NCBI GenBank assembly: GCA_025355465.1
Contig: JANXZO010000033.1
Coordinates: 1 to 64,000, forward strand
Source of the DNA: Bacteroidales bacterium
GTDB taxonomy: Bacteria > Bacteroidota > Bacteroidia > Bacteroidales > FEN-979
Length of the DNA stretch: 64,000 nucleotides
Reading direction: 5' to 3'
The notes below the pieces were generated by a model, which was not told the origin of the DNA, made no database searches, and saw only the letters and a program-made list of their open reading frames with translations. Positions 8,804 to 17,220 of this stretch are shown here, piece after piece (position 1 is the stretch's first letter; every line of letters starts with the position of its first letter). Position numbers and translations under genes: made by a program.

Positions 8804-8811
8804 CAAAGGTA
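8804..8811 (-). promoter_or_regulatory. -7 element of the tRNA-Val promoter
   Basis: The minus strand reads TACCTTTG, a perfect TAnnTTTG box, 13 bases before the mature tRNA 5' end. Confidence 0.6.
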
Positions 8812-8862
8812 GGCATTTATTTTAATTACCAAAGAAAAAGTTAAGGAAAATGGCTCTCCTGC

Positions 8863-9318
8863 TTAAACGGGAAAGGTTCCGAACAATCTCTGGATCGCCC
8901 TGTGGAATTTGTGAAACCCTTTCACTGGTTCAACATGCATCAGGATGCAGCGCTTTACAACAAGGTTTATCTTGTGCGATTCTGCCAGCGCGATTGCTTC
9001 GGGGGTGTCGGACATCTGCTGGATCCAGATGTTGTCTATCCCTTTGGCCACAGCCTCCGCAACAACCTCCTGGGTGCGTCCTTTGGGGGTGAGGATCAGC
9101 AGGTGCTTTACGTTGATCGGGAGTGAACTCACGTTGTGAAAACAGGGGGTGCCCGCAATTTGTTCGGCATGCGGATTGATGGGGTAGGTCTCGAAACCCT
9201 TCTCTTTCAACTCCTTCATGATCGTTTGCCCGAATTTTTTCGGATTTCTTGAAACACCGGCAATGGCAATTTTCCCTGAAGAAAGGAAGGTCTCAATCGA
9301 TTTTCTGGTGGCTTTCAC
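8863..9318 (-). CDS. CoA-binding domain protein (YccU-like), 151 aa
   Basis: The whole protein is a single Rossmann-fold CoA-binding domain of the YccU/CoA_binding_2 type, related to the N-terminal part of succinyl-CoA ligase alpha. The nucleotide loop is visible in AGVSRNPKKFGQTIMKEL (about residues 20-37), followed by YPINPHAEQIAG, LLILTPKGRTQEVVAEA and a final GIDNIWIQQM segment. The biological role of this family is unsettled; no catalytic residues are known. The gene is the last of a minus-strand run and starts 3 bases after the DUF486-like gene ends, so they are probably co-transcribed. The length is normal for the family. Confidence 0.85.
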   Translation of the reverse strand: MKATRKSIETFLSSGKIAIAGVSRNPKKFGQTIMKELKEKGFETYPINPHAEQIAGTPCFHNVSSLPINVKHLLILTPKGRTQEVVAEAVAKGIDNIWIQQMSDTPEAIALAESHKINLVVKRCILMHVEPVKGFHKFHRAIQRLFGTFPV

Positions 9319-9321
9319 AGG

Positions 9322-9588
9322 CTATTTTTTGAAGATGAAATATACGGCTAAAATTAGAAATAAAAAGCCGATAAAATGATTAACCCGAAATGTTTCCGCC
9401 TTAAACAAGAGGATTGTGAAAAGCGTAAAAACGGTCAGCGCGATCCCCCATGAGATCAGCACAATGCTTATCAATCCAAGGTTCTGGAACCAGGTCATCT
9501 CTCTGAATTTGAGGTGGCCATACCACGCAAAAGTCATAAAGATGTTCGAACATACAAGCAACAAAACCGTAGAGATCCCCTTAAACAT
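9322..9588 (-). CDS. DUF486 (DMT-like) membrane protein, internally shortened, 88 aa
   Basis: The N-terminus (LLLVCSNIFMTFAWYGHLKF) matches the highly conserved start of the DUF486 family, small proteins of the drug/metabolite transporter clan. The C-terminus (FIGFLFLILAVYFIFK) matches the last membrane helix. Family members usually have about 110-120 residues, with a conserved segment of the type FFEYxxQVPANRIGY after ISWGIA. Here ISWGIA runs directly into LTVFTLFTILLFKAETFRV, so about 25 residues are missing in frame. Three or four hydrophobic segments remain. The frame is clean, with no stop or shift. Whether the shortened protein works is unknown; the substrate of the family is also unknown. 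Confidence 0.75.
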   Translation of the reverse strand: MFKGISTVLLLVCSNIFMTFAWYGHLKFREMTWFQNLGLISIVLISWGIALTVFTLFTILLFKAETFRVNHFIGFLFLILAVYFIFKK

Positions 9589-9638
9589 CTGAAAATATTA
9601 ACTTTTTATTTTCACTTTTCACTCTTCCCTCTTCCCTC

Positions 9639-10193
9639 TTATCCTTTGCTCAAATTAAACCTTTCCGGATGTCGGGCGCTTTTATCACGGTAAAAATCTT
9701 CAATAAATTTTAAATCTTTTTCATAATCCCCGGTCGGCATAAAAACAGGTCCGATACCCCCTGTTTTTGAATCGTAGCTGATAAAGGCCAGTGCAATGGG
9801 TACATTGGCCCGCTGGGCGATCAGGTAAAACCCCTTTTTCCAGCGATCCACCCGCCTTCGGGAACCTTCCGGGGTAATCACCACGATAAGCGATTCATTG
9901 TCGCGGAAAAGTTTGACAACCTGATCAACACTTCTGTTCGCAGTGCCTCGTTCAACAGGAATCCCTCCCAGTTTTTTCAGAAACCACCCGAATGCGGAAA
10001 CGAACACCTCCTCCTTGATCAAAAACCTGATATTCATGTTGATGGCAAAAAAAGTCAATCTCCCGATCACAAAATCCCAATTGCTTGTGTGAGGTGCGGA
10101 AATGACCACCGCCTTGAGAATCCCTTCAGGTAATGACCCGTCGGTTTTCCACCCGAACAGTTTTAAGACGAATTGTGAGAGCACCCGGATCAT
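9639..10193 (-). CDS. Short 1-acylglycerol-3-phosphate acyltransferase-like protein, 184 aa
   Basis: The product belongs to the PlsC-like lysophospholipid acyltransferases. The catalytic HX4D motif is seen at His35-Asp40 (HTSNWD), a substrate-binding GGIPVERG at about 76-83, and the PEGSRR motif at 108-113. It is shorter than typical PlsC and lacks an N-terminal membrane anchor, as in the small acyltransferases common in Bacteroidota. The likely reaction is acyl transfer to a lysophospholipid or similar acceptor at the inner membrane. The start ATG overlaps the stop of the sugar-kinase gene by 4 bases, indicating translational coupling. The exact acceptor is not known. Confidence 0.82.
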   Translation of the reverse strand: MIRVLSQFVLKLFGWKTDGSLPEGILKAVVISAPHTSNWDFVIGRLTFFAINMNIRFLIKEEVFVSAFGWFLKKLGGIPVERGTANRSVDQVVKLFRDNESLIVVITPEGSRRRVDRWKKGFYLIAQRANVPIALAFISYDSKTGGIGPVFMPTGDYEKDLKFIEDFYRDKSARHPERFNLSKG

Positions 10194-11116
10194 TCGAGTT
10201 GTTTGTGAAAATCCGCTGAAACATAATTATCGAATTGCATGCACACATCGGTCGAAAATTTCATGGCGGTCCTTGCCATCCCCAACCATTGCCGGGCGGT
10301 TAATGATGTAAGCTCTTCCCGGGAAATATCCTCACTCACCAGCGACCAGATAATGCCTGCATTGAAAGCATCTCCGGCCCCGATCGTACTCACGGGCTGA
10401 ATGATCTGAGCCGGAACTTCAACGTGCACCGACCCGGTGTTAATTACGGTGCTTTCGCTGTTCCGCGTGCAGATCATATTGCTGCAGCCCGCCTCCTGCA
10501 CAAATCTGTAAGCCGATTCCGGATCAGCGGCTCCGAAGATCATGGCAAAATCTTCATCTGAGCCCCGAATGATGTCAGCCATCGAAATGTTTTCACAGAT
10601 CCACGGACGAACCTTTTCGAGTTCAGACAAGTGGGGCTTGCGAAAATTCGGATCATAGATGATAAGTGTACCCGCCTGCCTGGCACGGTTTACAAATGAT
10701 CTTACACGTTCACGAAGCTCCGCCGTGATTGCGTAAAATGAACCAAAAAGCAGGATGTCCTCCGGTCCGGTAACGGGAAGCTCAATGTTTAATCTTTCCT
10801 CCGGGAATATTTTATAAAACGAATATTCTGCATCACTTTTTGCATCGAGGAAAGCCAGGGCCAGTGCTGTTTTTCCATCACGATAACGGTGAATATAGCG
10901 TGTCGAGACATGATTTTTTTCAAGAAAGTCCGAAATGATGACGCCTGCACGATCCTCTCCGAAATCGCTGATAAAGTTTACTGCAACTCCCGTCCGGCCC
11001 AATGATACCGAAGTATTCAGCATTGCACCACCTGGTTTGGCAGCAACCGGGGTTTCATAGCGGAAAATAATGTCGTAAACCGTCTCTCCGAGTGTGTAAA
11101 CCTGCCTGAAATTCAT
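10190..11116 (-). CDS. PfkB-family carbohydrate kinase, 308 aa
   Basis: This is a ribokinase-fold kinase that transfers phosphate from ATP to a sugar or related compound. The N-terminal glycine pair of the substrate site is at residues 29-30 (KPGGAMLNTSVSLGRTG), and the C-terminal PfkB signature GAGDAFNAG is at 246-254 with catalytic base Asp249. The family includes fructokinases and ribokinases; the sequence resembles fructokinase-like members, but the substrate cannot be fixed by eye. It lies downstream of dnaX on the same strand, separated by micro-repeat spacer DNA, and overlaps the following acyltransferase by 4 bases. Length is normal. Confidence 0.88.
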   Translation of the reverse strand: MNFRQVYTLGETVYDIIFRYETPVAAKPGGAMLNTSVSLGRTGVAVNFISDFGEDRAGVIISDFLEKNHVSTRYIHRYRDGKTALALAFLDAKSDAEYSFYKIFPEERLNIELPVTGPEDILLFGSFYAITAELRERVRSFVNRARQAGTLIIYDPNFRKPHLSELEKVRPWICENISMADIIRGSDEDFAMIFGAADPESAYRFVQEAGCSNMICTRNSESTVINTGSVHVEVPAQIIQPVSTIGAGDAFNAGIIWSLVSEDISREELTSLTARQWLGMARTAMKFSTDVCMQFDNYVSADFHKQLE

Positions 11117-11117
11117 A

Positions 11118-11149
11118 GGGTGAAATGGTGAAATGGTAAAATGGTGAAA
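11118..11149. repeat. Tandem 8-base repeat GTGAAATG
   Basis: The unit GTGAAATG is repeated with one variant (GTAAAATG) just upstream of the sugar-kinase start: about four imperfect copies. No coding or promoter role is evident. Confidence 0.8.
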
Positions 11150-11178
11150 AAAATATTACCCTGTTAATCTGTTACTTT

Positions 11179-11202
11179 GTGCCCCTGTGCCCCTGTGCCC
11201 CT
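11179..11202. repeat. Tandem 8-base repeat GTGCCCCT, three perfect copies
   Basis: Three exact copies of GTGCCCCT end one base from the dnaX stop codon. Similar TTTGTGCC-type micro-repeats are seen in spacers of other Bacteroidota genomes. Confidence 0.85.
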
Positions 11203-11203
11203 G

Positions 11204-12913
11204 CTAATATTCAATCTCCAGATCCAGCTCCTCCCGGAGGGTTCGCAGCGCCGGGTTTTTCTCGGCCATCTTCTCGAATTTTTCCTTGTCTGTATAGGGT
11301 TTCAAGTCCCGCTGCACATCCGCGATCTTCGTTTTCAACCGGATCTTATGGTTATTGAGCCTTGTCCTCAGAAATTCCATCAAATCGGCCTTTTTCTGAA
11401 AAAGTTCATCCTCCAATACTTTGTTGTCAAGGGTAAATTCAATCTCCCAGTCTTCGGATAATTGCGGCCGGAAATTTTTCAGGGTCGAGTGAAGATGCGG
11501 AGAGCCACTTTTCAGGGTTTCGGCAAACTCGTCCCAATGGAGGATCAGGTCAGCCTGAGTGAAAGGATTTTCAGCCTTGGAATTTTCACTCTCCTCCTCA
11601 CGCGAGGCAGCCTCCTTTTTGATGACCGGCGGTTTAATAGAAATGGTGCTGGTGAATTCATCCTTGATATCTTTCATCCGCACAGGCGCCGGTATGGTCG
11701 TGTGCGCTGTCTTTGGCTGTTGGGGAGTGGCAGGAGGCATCTGCGGAGGCGAAGGTTTTACCGGCACGGGCGGCAGCACCTGAACGAATGGCTGAACCGT
11801 CGCAGTTTGCTGAACCGGTGCAGTCGGGAGCTGGCACATTTGCATCAGGGCGATCTCCAGATGCAGGCGCTTATTGTTGCTGATCTTGTAATTAAGGTCG
11901 CACTTGTTGCTGAGGTCGAGCATCTTCAGCAAACATCCGGATGGGCAGATGGCCGCCTGTTCCACATAACGGTTTCGGATGGAGGGCGCTGTTTCGAGCA
12001 GCCTGGCCGTTGCCGGATCCTTGCACACAAGCAGATTGCGCAGGTGTTCGCCGAATCCGATGAGGAAATGCTGCCCGTCGAAGCCCTTTTCAATGATCTC
12101 ATTGATCGTAAGTAGTGTGCCGGAAAAGTCACCGGTCAGAATCTGGTCTGTTATCTTGAAAAAATACTCATAATCAAGAACATTCAGATTTTCCAGAACG
12201 GTATTGTAGGTAAGTTTATCGCCGGCAAAACTGACAAGCTGGTCGAAAATCGACAAAGCATCGCGCATGGCGCCATCAGCTTTCTGGGCAATGATGTGCA
12301 GTGCATTCTCTTCGGCAGCGATATTTTCCTTCCCCGCAACATACTGCAGATGGCCTGCAATATCATCCACCGTAATGCGCCGGAAATCGAAGATCTGGCA
12401 CCGGGAAAGAATCGTGGGGATGATCTTGTGCTTTTCTGTGGTGGCAAGAATAAATTTGGCATAGGCCGGTGGTTCTTCGAGTGTTTTAAGAAAGGCATTG
12501 AAGGCCGCGGCCGACAGCATGTGAACTTCGTCGATGATATAGACTTTGTAGCGGCCCATCTGCGGAGGGATCCTCACCTGATCGACAAGCGTGCGGATAT
12601 CATCCACCGAGTTGTTGGAAGCCCCGTCGAGTTCGTAAATATTGAAGGAGGCGTTTTCATTGAAGGAGATACATGAAGGGCATCGGTCGCAGGCTTCGAT
12701 GGCAGGCGTCAGGTTTTCGCAGTTGATCGTCTTTGCCAGGATCCGTGCACAGGTTGTCTTGCCAACTCCCCGTGGTCCGCAGAACAGGAAGGCCTGGGCA
12801 AGCTGACTGTTTTTGATGGCATTAATAAGGGTATTCGTGATGGACTTTTGTCCTACCACCGTATCGAATGTCTGGGGACGGTACTTCCGCGCAGAAACAA
12901 TAAAATTCTCCAT
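11204..12913 (-). CDS. dnaX: DNA polymerase III subunit gamma/tau
   Basis: This is the clamp-loader ATPase of the replicative polymerase. The AAA+ module fills the first about 350 residues: Walker A GPRGVGKT (46-53), a zinc-binding set Cys65, Cys75, Cys78 and Cys81, and Walker B DEVH (128-131). A proline-rich linker (about 375-425) leads to a charged C-terminal domain, as in tau forms. The total of 569 residues is normal for Bacteroidota. The start MENFIVSARKYRPQTF is the conserved family start. A TAAATTTG promoter box lies 35 bases upstream. I see no convincing programmed frameshift signal for a shorter gamma form. Confidence 0.97.
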   Translation of the reverse strand: MENFIVSARKYRPQTFDTVVGQKSITNTLINAIKNSQLAQAFLFCGPRGVGKTTCARILAKTINCENLTPAIEACDRCPSCISFNENASFNIYELDGASNNSVDDIRTLVDQVRIPPQMGRYKVYIIDEVHMLSAAAFNAFLKTLEEPPAYAKFILATTEKHKIIPTILSRCQIFDFRRITVDDIAGHLQYVAGKENIAAEENALHIIAQKADGAMRDALSIFDQLVSFAGDKLTYNTVLENLNVLDYEYFFKITDQILTGDFSGTLLTINEIIEKGFDGQHFLIGFGEHLRNLLVCKDPATARLLETAPSIRNRYVEQAAICPSGCLLKMLDLSNKCDLNYKISNNKRLHLEIALMQMCQLPTAPVQQTATVQPFVQVLPPVPVKPSPPQMPPATPQQPKTAHTTIPAPVRMKDIKDEFTSTISIKPPVIKKEAASREEESENSKAENPFTQADLILHWDEFAETLKSGSPHLHSTLKNFRPQLSEDWEIEFTLDNKVLEDELFQKKADLMEFLRTRLNNHKIRLKTKIADVQRDLKPYTDKEKFEKMAEKNPALRTLREELDLEIEY

Positions 12914-12947
12914 AATCAGACCAGGTTCTTAATCCAAAAAGATCATT

Positions 12948-12955
12948 CAAATTTA
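12948..12955 (-). promoter_or_regulatory. -7 element of the dnaX promoter
   Basis: The minus strand reads TAAATTTG, matching TAnnTTTG, 35 bases before the dnaX start codon. Confidence 0.55.
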
Positions 12956-13010
12956 CGAAAGTTTTTGTTTTTTTTACGTAATTTGGCCCCTGCGTCCAAC
13001 CGCGCATTCC

Positions 13011-14318
13011 ATGCTGCTCATCCTTACCTCCTCCATTACCAGCCGGCTCCGGTACAGCGTCTCGCTCCTTTTCAGGGAGTTGCTTGGGGTGGAAGCAGAT
13101 CTCACCACTTCTCCGGAGGATTACAACAGTTTTTCAGGCCCGAAATTTTCCTACTCCCGCGAACCTGTCGCAGACGGTTTGTTTATCGAAGCCGCCGGAC
13201 TGCTGTTCGAAAGTGTCATTTATCCGCATGAACTCAAGGTTTCCCGTATTCAGGGCATGCCGGTTCTGTTTTTGTCGGTGGATCCGCGTTCTGCGCTTCC
13301 TTTTGATCCTTTCGCAGCGGCATTTTATATGGTTTCCAGGTATGAGGAGTATCACAGTCATAAGAAGGACAAATATGGCAGGTTTCAGGTCAGGGAGAGT
13401 ATCGCGCACCAGGGTGACTTTCTGGAGGAGCCAGTGGTTCACATCTGGGCCGAGGAGCTTGGCCGTATGCTTCAAAAGCACTTCCCGGAACTGGTACTGC
13501 GACGGCCGTCGTACCGCTTTGTTCCTACCATCGACATCGATCACGCTTACGCCTATCTGCACAAACCGGCACTTCGTACGCTTGGAGGCATGGGACGATC
13601 TCTCATGCAGGGCCATCTTTCGGAGGTGATTCACCGTTCCCGCGTTCTGGTTGGTCAGGCCGCCGATCCCTATGATAATTACCAATACATCCGGGAAGTT
13701 CATGAGCCTTATAGGCTCCACCCGCTGTTTTTCTATCTTTTTGCCGACTACGGAGGCGACGACAACAACATTCCGGTTTCCGGCAAGGAAACTTCCCAAT
13801 TGTTAGCCGCCTTGGATCAGCACAAAGGGGTAGGCATTCACCCCTCGCTTTCATCCAATAAGCACTATTTAAAAATGGAGGCTGAATACAAGGGTTTATG
13901 CAACGTACTCGACAGAAAGGTCTCTGAAAGCCGACAGCATTTCCTGAAGATATCATTTCCCAAAACCTACCGCAACTTGTTGCAGCTGGGCATTACACAC
14001 GATTATTCGATGGGATATGCCTCGCATAACGGCTTCCGGGCCGGCATTACGATGCCTTTTCATTTTTTTGACCTGGCGAAAAATGAGGAGACGGGATTAA
14101 CTATCCATCCGGTTGCGATTATGGATGTAACGTTGAAGGACTATCTCCGTCTAAGCAGGGAAAACAGCCTGAATGCCATCCGCCGGACGGTAGCGACGAT
14201 CAGATCGGTTAACGGTGAATTTGTAAGCCTCTGGCACAACGAAAGTCTGAGTGATACCGACCGGTGGAAAGGGTGGAGAGAGGTTTACGAAGAGATGCTC
14301 AGCATCGCAGCCGTATAA
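13011..14318 (+). CDS. Polysaccharide deacetylase-like protein, 435 aa
   Basis: The N-terminal about 160 residues resemble the accessory domain (DUF7033-type) that precedes polysaccharide deacetylase domains in Bacteroidota. The catalytic region has the NodB-type metal motif in VPTIDIDHAYAY, with Asp175 and Asp177, and a later GIHPSLSSN segment supplying a histidine. The expected reaction is removal of an acetyl group from an N-acetylated sugar of a surface polymer. There is no signal peptide, so the protein is probably cytoplasmic. It ends 6 bases before an acyltransferase gene of the FemAB/GNAT type, so the two probably act together on a cell-surface glycan. The substrate is unknown. Confidence 0.78.
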   Translation: MLLILTSSITSRLRYSVSLLFRELLGVEADLTTSPEDYNSFSGPKFSYSREPVADGLFIEAAGLLFESVIYPHELKVSRIQGMPVLFLSVDPRSALPFDPFAAAFYMVSRYEEYHSHKKDKYGRFQVRESIAHQGDFLEEPVVHIWAEELGRMLQKHFPELVLRRPSYRFVPTIDIDHAYAYLHKPALRTLGGMGRSLMQGHLSEVIHRSRVLVGQAADPYDNYQYIREVHEPYRLHPLFFYLFADYGGDDNNIPVSGKETSQLLAALDQHKGVGIHPSLSSNKHYLKMEAEYKGLCNVLDRKVSESRQHFLKISFPKTYRNLLQLGITHDYSMGYASHNGFRAGITMPFHFFDLAKNEETGLTIHPVAIMDVTLKDYLRLSRENSLNAIRRTVATIRSVNGEFVSLWHNESLSDTDRWKGWREVYEEMLSIAAV

Positions 14319-14324
14319 GGAATT

Positions 14325-15260
14325 ATGATCAGATACCTTACCCATAAAGAGATTGATAAAGTACTTTGGGACGAATGCATTGCGCAATCGGTGAACCGGA
14401 GGGTATATGCTTTTTCGTGGTATCTCGATATCGTTTGTCCGGGCTGGGATGCCCTTGTTGGCGGCAGTTACAGGCATGTTTTTCCCCTTACACACCGCCG
14501 CAAATGGGGTGTAGAATACCTTTACCAGCCTTTTTTTGCGCAGCAACTTGGGCTTTTCTCACGCGACCATCTCACGCCCTCGATTTTAAAGGAGTTTATC
14601 GCAGCGATCCCTTCCAATTTCCGTTTTCTTGAAATTCATCTCAACTCGATGAATCAGAATCTGCCGTCCGAGATTGAAGTGGTAACCCGCATAAACCATG
14701 AGATGTATCTGATACCTTCGCACGAGCAGCTTTATAGCAATTTTGCACAGAACACCAGGAGGAACATCCGGAAGGCACTTGACAATGATGTTACGATCGG
14801 TCGCAATCCGGAAGCGGGTGAGCTTGTTGCCTTGTTTCGCGATCATTTCGGAACCCGGGAAGGGGTGCTGAAGCGCAGGGATTACGAAACCATCCGGAGC
14901 CTGATAGTAAAATGTCAACTTGAGAACCGGGGATATATTCTGGGTGCTTTTTCAGCCGGCGGACTCCTTTCTGCTGCTGCTTTCTTTCTCATGGATGCTT
15001 CGCGGATCTACTATCTTTTTTCGGCATCGGCTCCGATGGCCCGCGACAATGGAGCCATGTTCCTGCTGATTGACCATTTCCTGCGTGAAAATTCCGGACA
15101 GGAACTTACCCTCGATTTTGAAGGCGGAAATGACCCCAATCTCGGACGATTCTACAAAAGTTTCGGCGCTGCGGAGGTTCCATACCCCATGATCAGGGTA
15201 AACAAGCTTCCTGCATGGATGCACCGGGGTCTTTATTTTGCCCGTAAAATGGGGCTTTAA
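14325..15260 (+). CDS. FemAB/GNAT-like acyltransferase, 311 aa
   Basis: The fold is of the BioF2/FemAB type: two GNAT-like halves, with the characteristic NTRRNIRKALDNDV segment (about residues 143-156) and a C-terminal TLDFEGGNDPNLGRFYKSFGA stretch (about 264-284). Such proteins transfer acyl or aminoacyl groups to a cell-wall, polysaccharide or lipid acceptor. No signal peptide or membrane helix is present. The gene starts 6 bases after a polysaccharide deacetylase-like gene, suggesting a deacetylate-then-acylate pair acting on amino sugars. That pairing is an inference. The true donor and acceptor are unknown. Confidence 0.75.
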   Translation: MIRYLTHKEIDKVLWDECIAQSVNRRVYAFSWYLDIVCPGWDALVGGSYRHVFPLTHRRKWGVEYLYQPFFAQQLGLFSRDHLTPSILKEFIAAIPSNFRFLEIHLNSMNQNLPSEIEVVTRINHEMYLIPSHEQLYSNFAQNTRRNIRKALDNDVTIGRNPEAGELVALFRDHFGTREGVLKRRDYETIRSLIVKCQLENRGYILGAFSAGGLLSAAAFFLMDASRIYYLFSASAPMARDNGAMFLLIDHFLRENSGQELTLDFEGGNDPNLGRFYKSFGAAEVPYPMIRVNKLPAWMHRGLYFARKMGL

Positions 15261-15271
15261 TGAAATTAGGG

Positions 15272-15279
15272 TACTTTTG
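15272..15279 (+). promoter_or_regulatory. -7 element of the upp promoter
   Basis: TACTTTTG matches TAnnTTTG exactly. Its last G is the first base of an upstream GTG in the upp frame, so that GTG cannot be the translation start; ATG 15309 is used instead. Confidence 0.65.
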
Positions 15280-15308
15280 TGACAGCGTCGGAAATAAAAA
15301 ACAAAGCC

Positions 15309-15959
15309 ATGGTAAACATCCTTTCCAATACCCATTCGATCCTTAACCAGCACCTTGCAGAGTTAAGGGATGCCGAAATCCAGAAAGACAATCAGCGCTT
15401 TCGCCGCAACCTTGAACGGATGGGGGAGATATTTGCCTATGAGATCAGCAAAACGCTGGAGTATGAGACCAAAGAGGTTGTAACCCCGTTGGGAATCGCC
15501 AACGTCCCAATGCTTACAGGTTATCCCGTACTGGCAACCATTCTACGGGCCGGTCTTCCTGTTCATGCAGGTTTTTTAAACGTTTTTGATAAATCAGAGA
15601 ATGCCTTCATCTCGGCCTACCGGATGCATCACAAAGACGGAAGTTTTTCAGTAAACATGGAATACGCCTCCATCCCTGAGATCGAGGGGAAGGTTGTCAT
15701 CCTCTGTGATACCATGCTGGCTTCCGGTTCTTCTATGGTGCTTTCATACAAGGAGCTGATCGCCAAAGGAAAGCCCAAACATCTGCACTTCGTGAGTGTG
15801 GTTGCAAGTGTGGAGGGAATCGATTATGTAAGGAAACACGTTCCGCTTTCCAACGTAACTTTCTGGGTGGGCGTGGTCGATGAGGAACTTACGGCACAGT
15901 CTTACATCGTTCCCGGACTTGGCGATGCAGGCGACCTGGCATACGGAAAAAAACACTAA
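15309..15959 (+). CDS. upp: Uracil phosphoribosyltransferase
   Basis: The enzyme makes UMP from uracil and PRPP in pyrimidine salvage. The conserved segments are LRAGLPVHAGFLNVF, the PRPP loop VVILCDTMLASGSSM, and the C-terminal VPGLGDAGDLAYG that binds uracil. The length from ATG 15309 is 216 residues, as expected for the bacterial enzyme. A frame extension to GTG 15279 is excluded because a TAnnTTTG promoter box overlaps it. The gene is followed 10 bases later by a MacB-type permease gene, possibly on the same transcript, though there is no functional link I can see. Confidence 0.95.
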   Translation: MVNILSNTHSILNQHLAELRDAEIQKDNQRFRRNLERMGEIFAYEISKTLEYETKEVVTPLGIANVPMLTGYPVLATILRAGLPVHAGFLNVFDKSENAFISAYRMHHKDGSFSVNMEYASIPEIEGKVVILCDTMLASGSSMVLSYKELIAKGKPKHLHFVSVVASVEGIDYVRKHVPLSNVTFWVGVVDEELTAQSYIVPGLGDAGDLAYGKKH

Positions 15960-15969
15960 TATTTCCATC

Positions 15970-17214
15970 ATGATGAATGCTCTTTTTCTGGAAAACATAC
16001 GCATTTCGCTCGCTTCCATCCGTAGCCATCTCCTGCGTACCATCCTTACCATCCTAATCATCTCCTTCGGGATTATGGCCCTGGTAGGGATTCTCACCGC
16101 CACCGACTCCATCAAATATTATCTTACCCAGAATTTCTCCATGATGGGTTCCAATACATTTACCATCCGTAACCGGTCCATGAATATTCATATCGGGGGA
16201 GAAGGCAACCAGGAAAAGCGATATGAGCCCATCACCTTCGCCCAGGCAATGGAATTTAAAAACCGCTATGCATTTCCCGCCTACACTGCGGTATTTACCT
16301 TCGCTACCGGCACGGCAACGCTCAAATACGACGTCAACAAAACCAATCCGAATGTTCGTGTGGTAGGTACCGATGAGAGCTACCTGATCACTTCTGGCGA
16401 AGAGGTTGAAAAAGGCAGGAGCTTTACCCAGCATGAGGTGTTCTCGGGGTCGAGTGTTGTGATTATCGGCGCGGAACTGGTTAATAACCTTTTTAAAAAG
16501 AAGGAGGACCCGATCGACAAGATCATCTCCATCGGTCCCGGAAAGTATAAGGTTATCGGGGTACTGAAGTCGAAAGGCTCGAGCATGGGTTTCAGCGGCG
16601 ACAGAAGCTGTTTTGTGCCATTGAACAATGTGCGTACAAGCTTTCCGAGGCCCAACATGTCGTTCAATATTAACGTGATGGCTCACCGGCAGGAGTTGGT
16701 AGATGCTGCCATCGGTGAGGCTACGGCAGAGCTTAGAAACATTCGCAAGGTCCCTGTAGGACTCAACGACACCTTTGAGATCACCAAGAGCGACAACGTT
16801 GCCAAGATGCTGATCGAAAATATTAAATATGTGAGCATGGCCGCCACGCTCATTGGTCTTATCACCCTGCTCGGGGCCGCCATCGGACTCATGAATATCA
16901 TGCTCGTATCGGTAACAGAGCGTACCCGTGAAATCGGTATCAGGAAGGCCATCGGGGCCACCAAAAGTATAATCCGCAACCAGTTTCTTGCCGAAGCCAT
17001 CGTAATTGGCCAGCTTGGCGGTCTATTGGGTATATTCCTGGGCATTATGGTTGGAAATGTAATGTCGCTCCTCATCGGCAGTGCTTTCATCGTTCCCTGG
17101 CTCTGGATTTTACTTGGTGTGGTTCTTTGTTTTGCCGTCGCCCTCATCAGCGGGATCATCCCGGCGAGGAAAGCGGCCAACCTCGATCCCATCGAATCAC
17201 TTCGCTACGAATAG
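15970..17214 (+). CDS. MacB-type ABC transporter permease, 414 aa
   Basis: The topology is that of the MacB/FtsX permease family: one N-terminal membrane helix (about residues 20-45, LLRTILTILIISFGIMALVG), a large periplasmic MacB_PCD-like domain, and three C-terminal helices with the conserved MNIMLVSVTERTREIGIRKA loop. It ends with ARKAANLDPIESLRYE, the classic family C-terminus. Such proteins work with a separate ATPase in efflux, lipoprotein release or cell-wall signalling. No ATPase gene is adjacent, so its partner is encoded elsewhere. The start at ATG 15970 follows the upp stop by 10 bases; the frame is open further upstream, but that would run into upp. Confidence 0.9.
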   Translation: MMNALFLENIRISLASIRSHLLRTILTILIISFGIMALVGILTATDSIKYYLTQNFSMMGSNTFTIRNRSMNIHIGGEGNQEKRYEPITFAQAMEFKNRYAFPAYTAVFTFATGTATLKYDVNKTNPNVRVVGTDESYLITSGEEVEKGRSFTQHEVFSGSSVVIIGAELVNNLFKKKEDPIDKIISIGPGKYKVIGVLKSKGSSMGFSGDRSCFVPLNNVRTSFPRPNMSFNINVMAHRQELVDAAIGEATAELRNIRKVPVGLNDTFEITKSDNVAKMLIENIKYVSMAATLIGLITLLGAAIGLMNIMLVSVTERTREIGIRKAIGATKSIIRNQFLAEAIVIGQLGGLLGIFLGIMVGNVMSLLIGSAFIVPWLWILLGVVLCFAVALISGIIPARKAANLDPIESLRYE

Positions 17215-17220
17215 CACGAC

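Noticed and set aside
11179..11202. GTGCCCCT repeats as a CRISPR-like array
   Set aside because: Units are 8 bases long, contiguous and without spacers; no cas genes are in the window.
11590..11630. A-rich stretch in dnaX next to a GGAGG sequence as a programmed frameshift site
   Set aside because: No proper A-AAA-AAG heptamer with a following stem and near stop in the shifted frame; a single full-length tau-like product is simpler.
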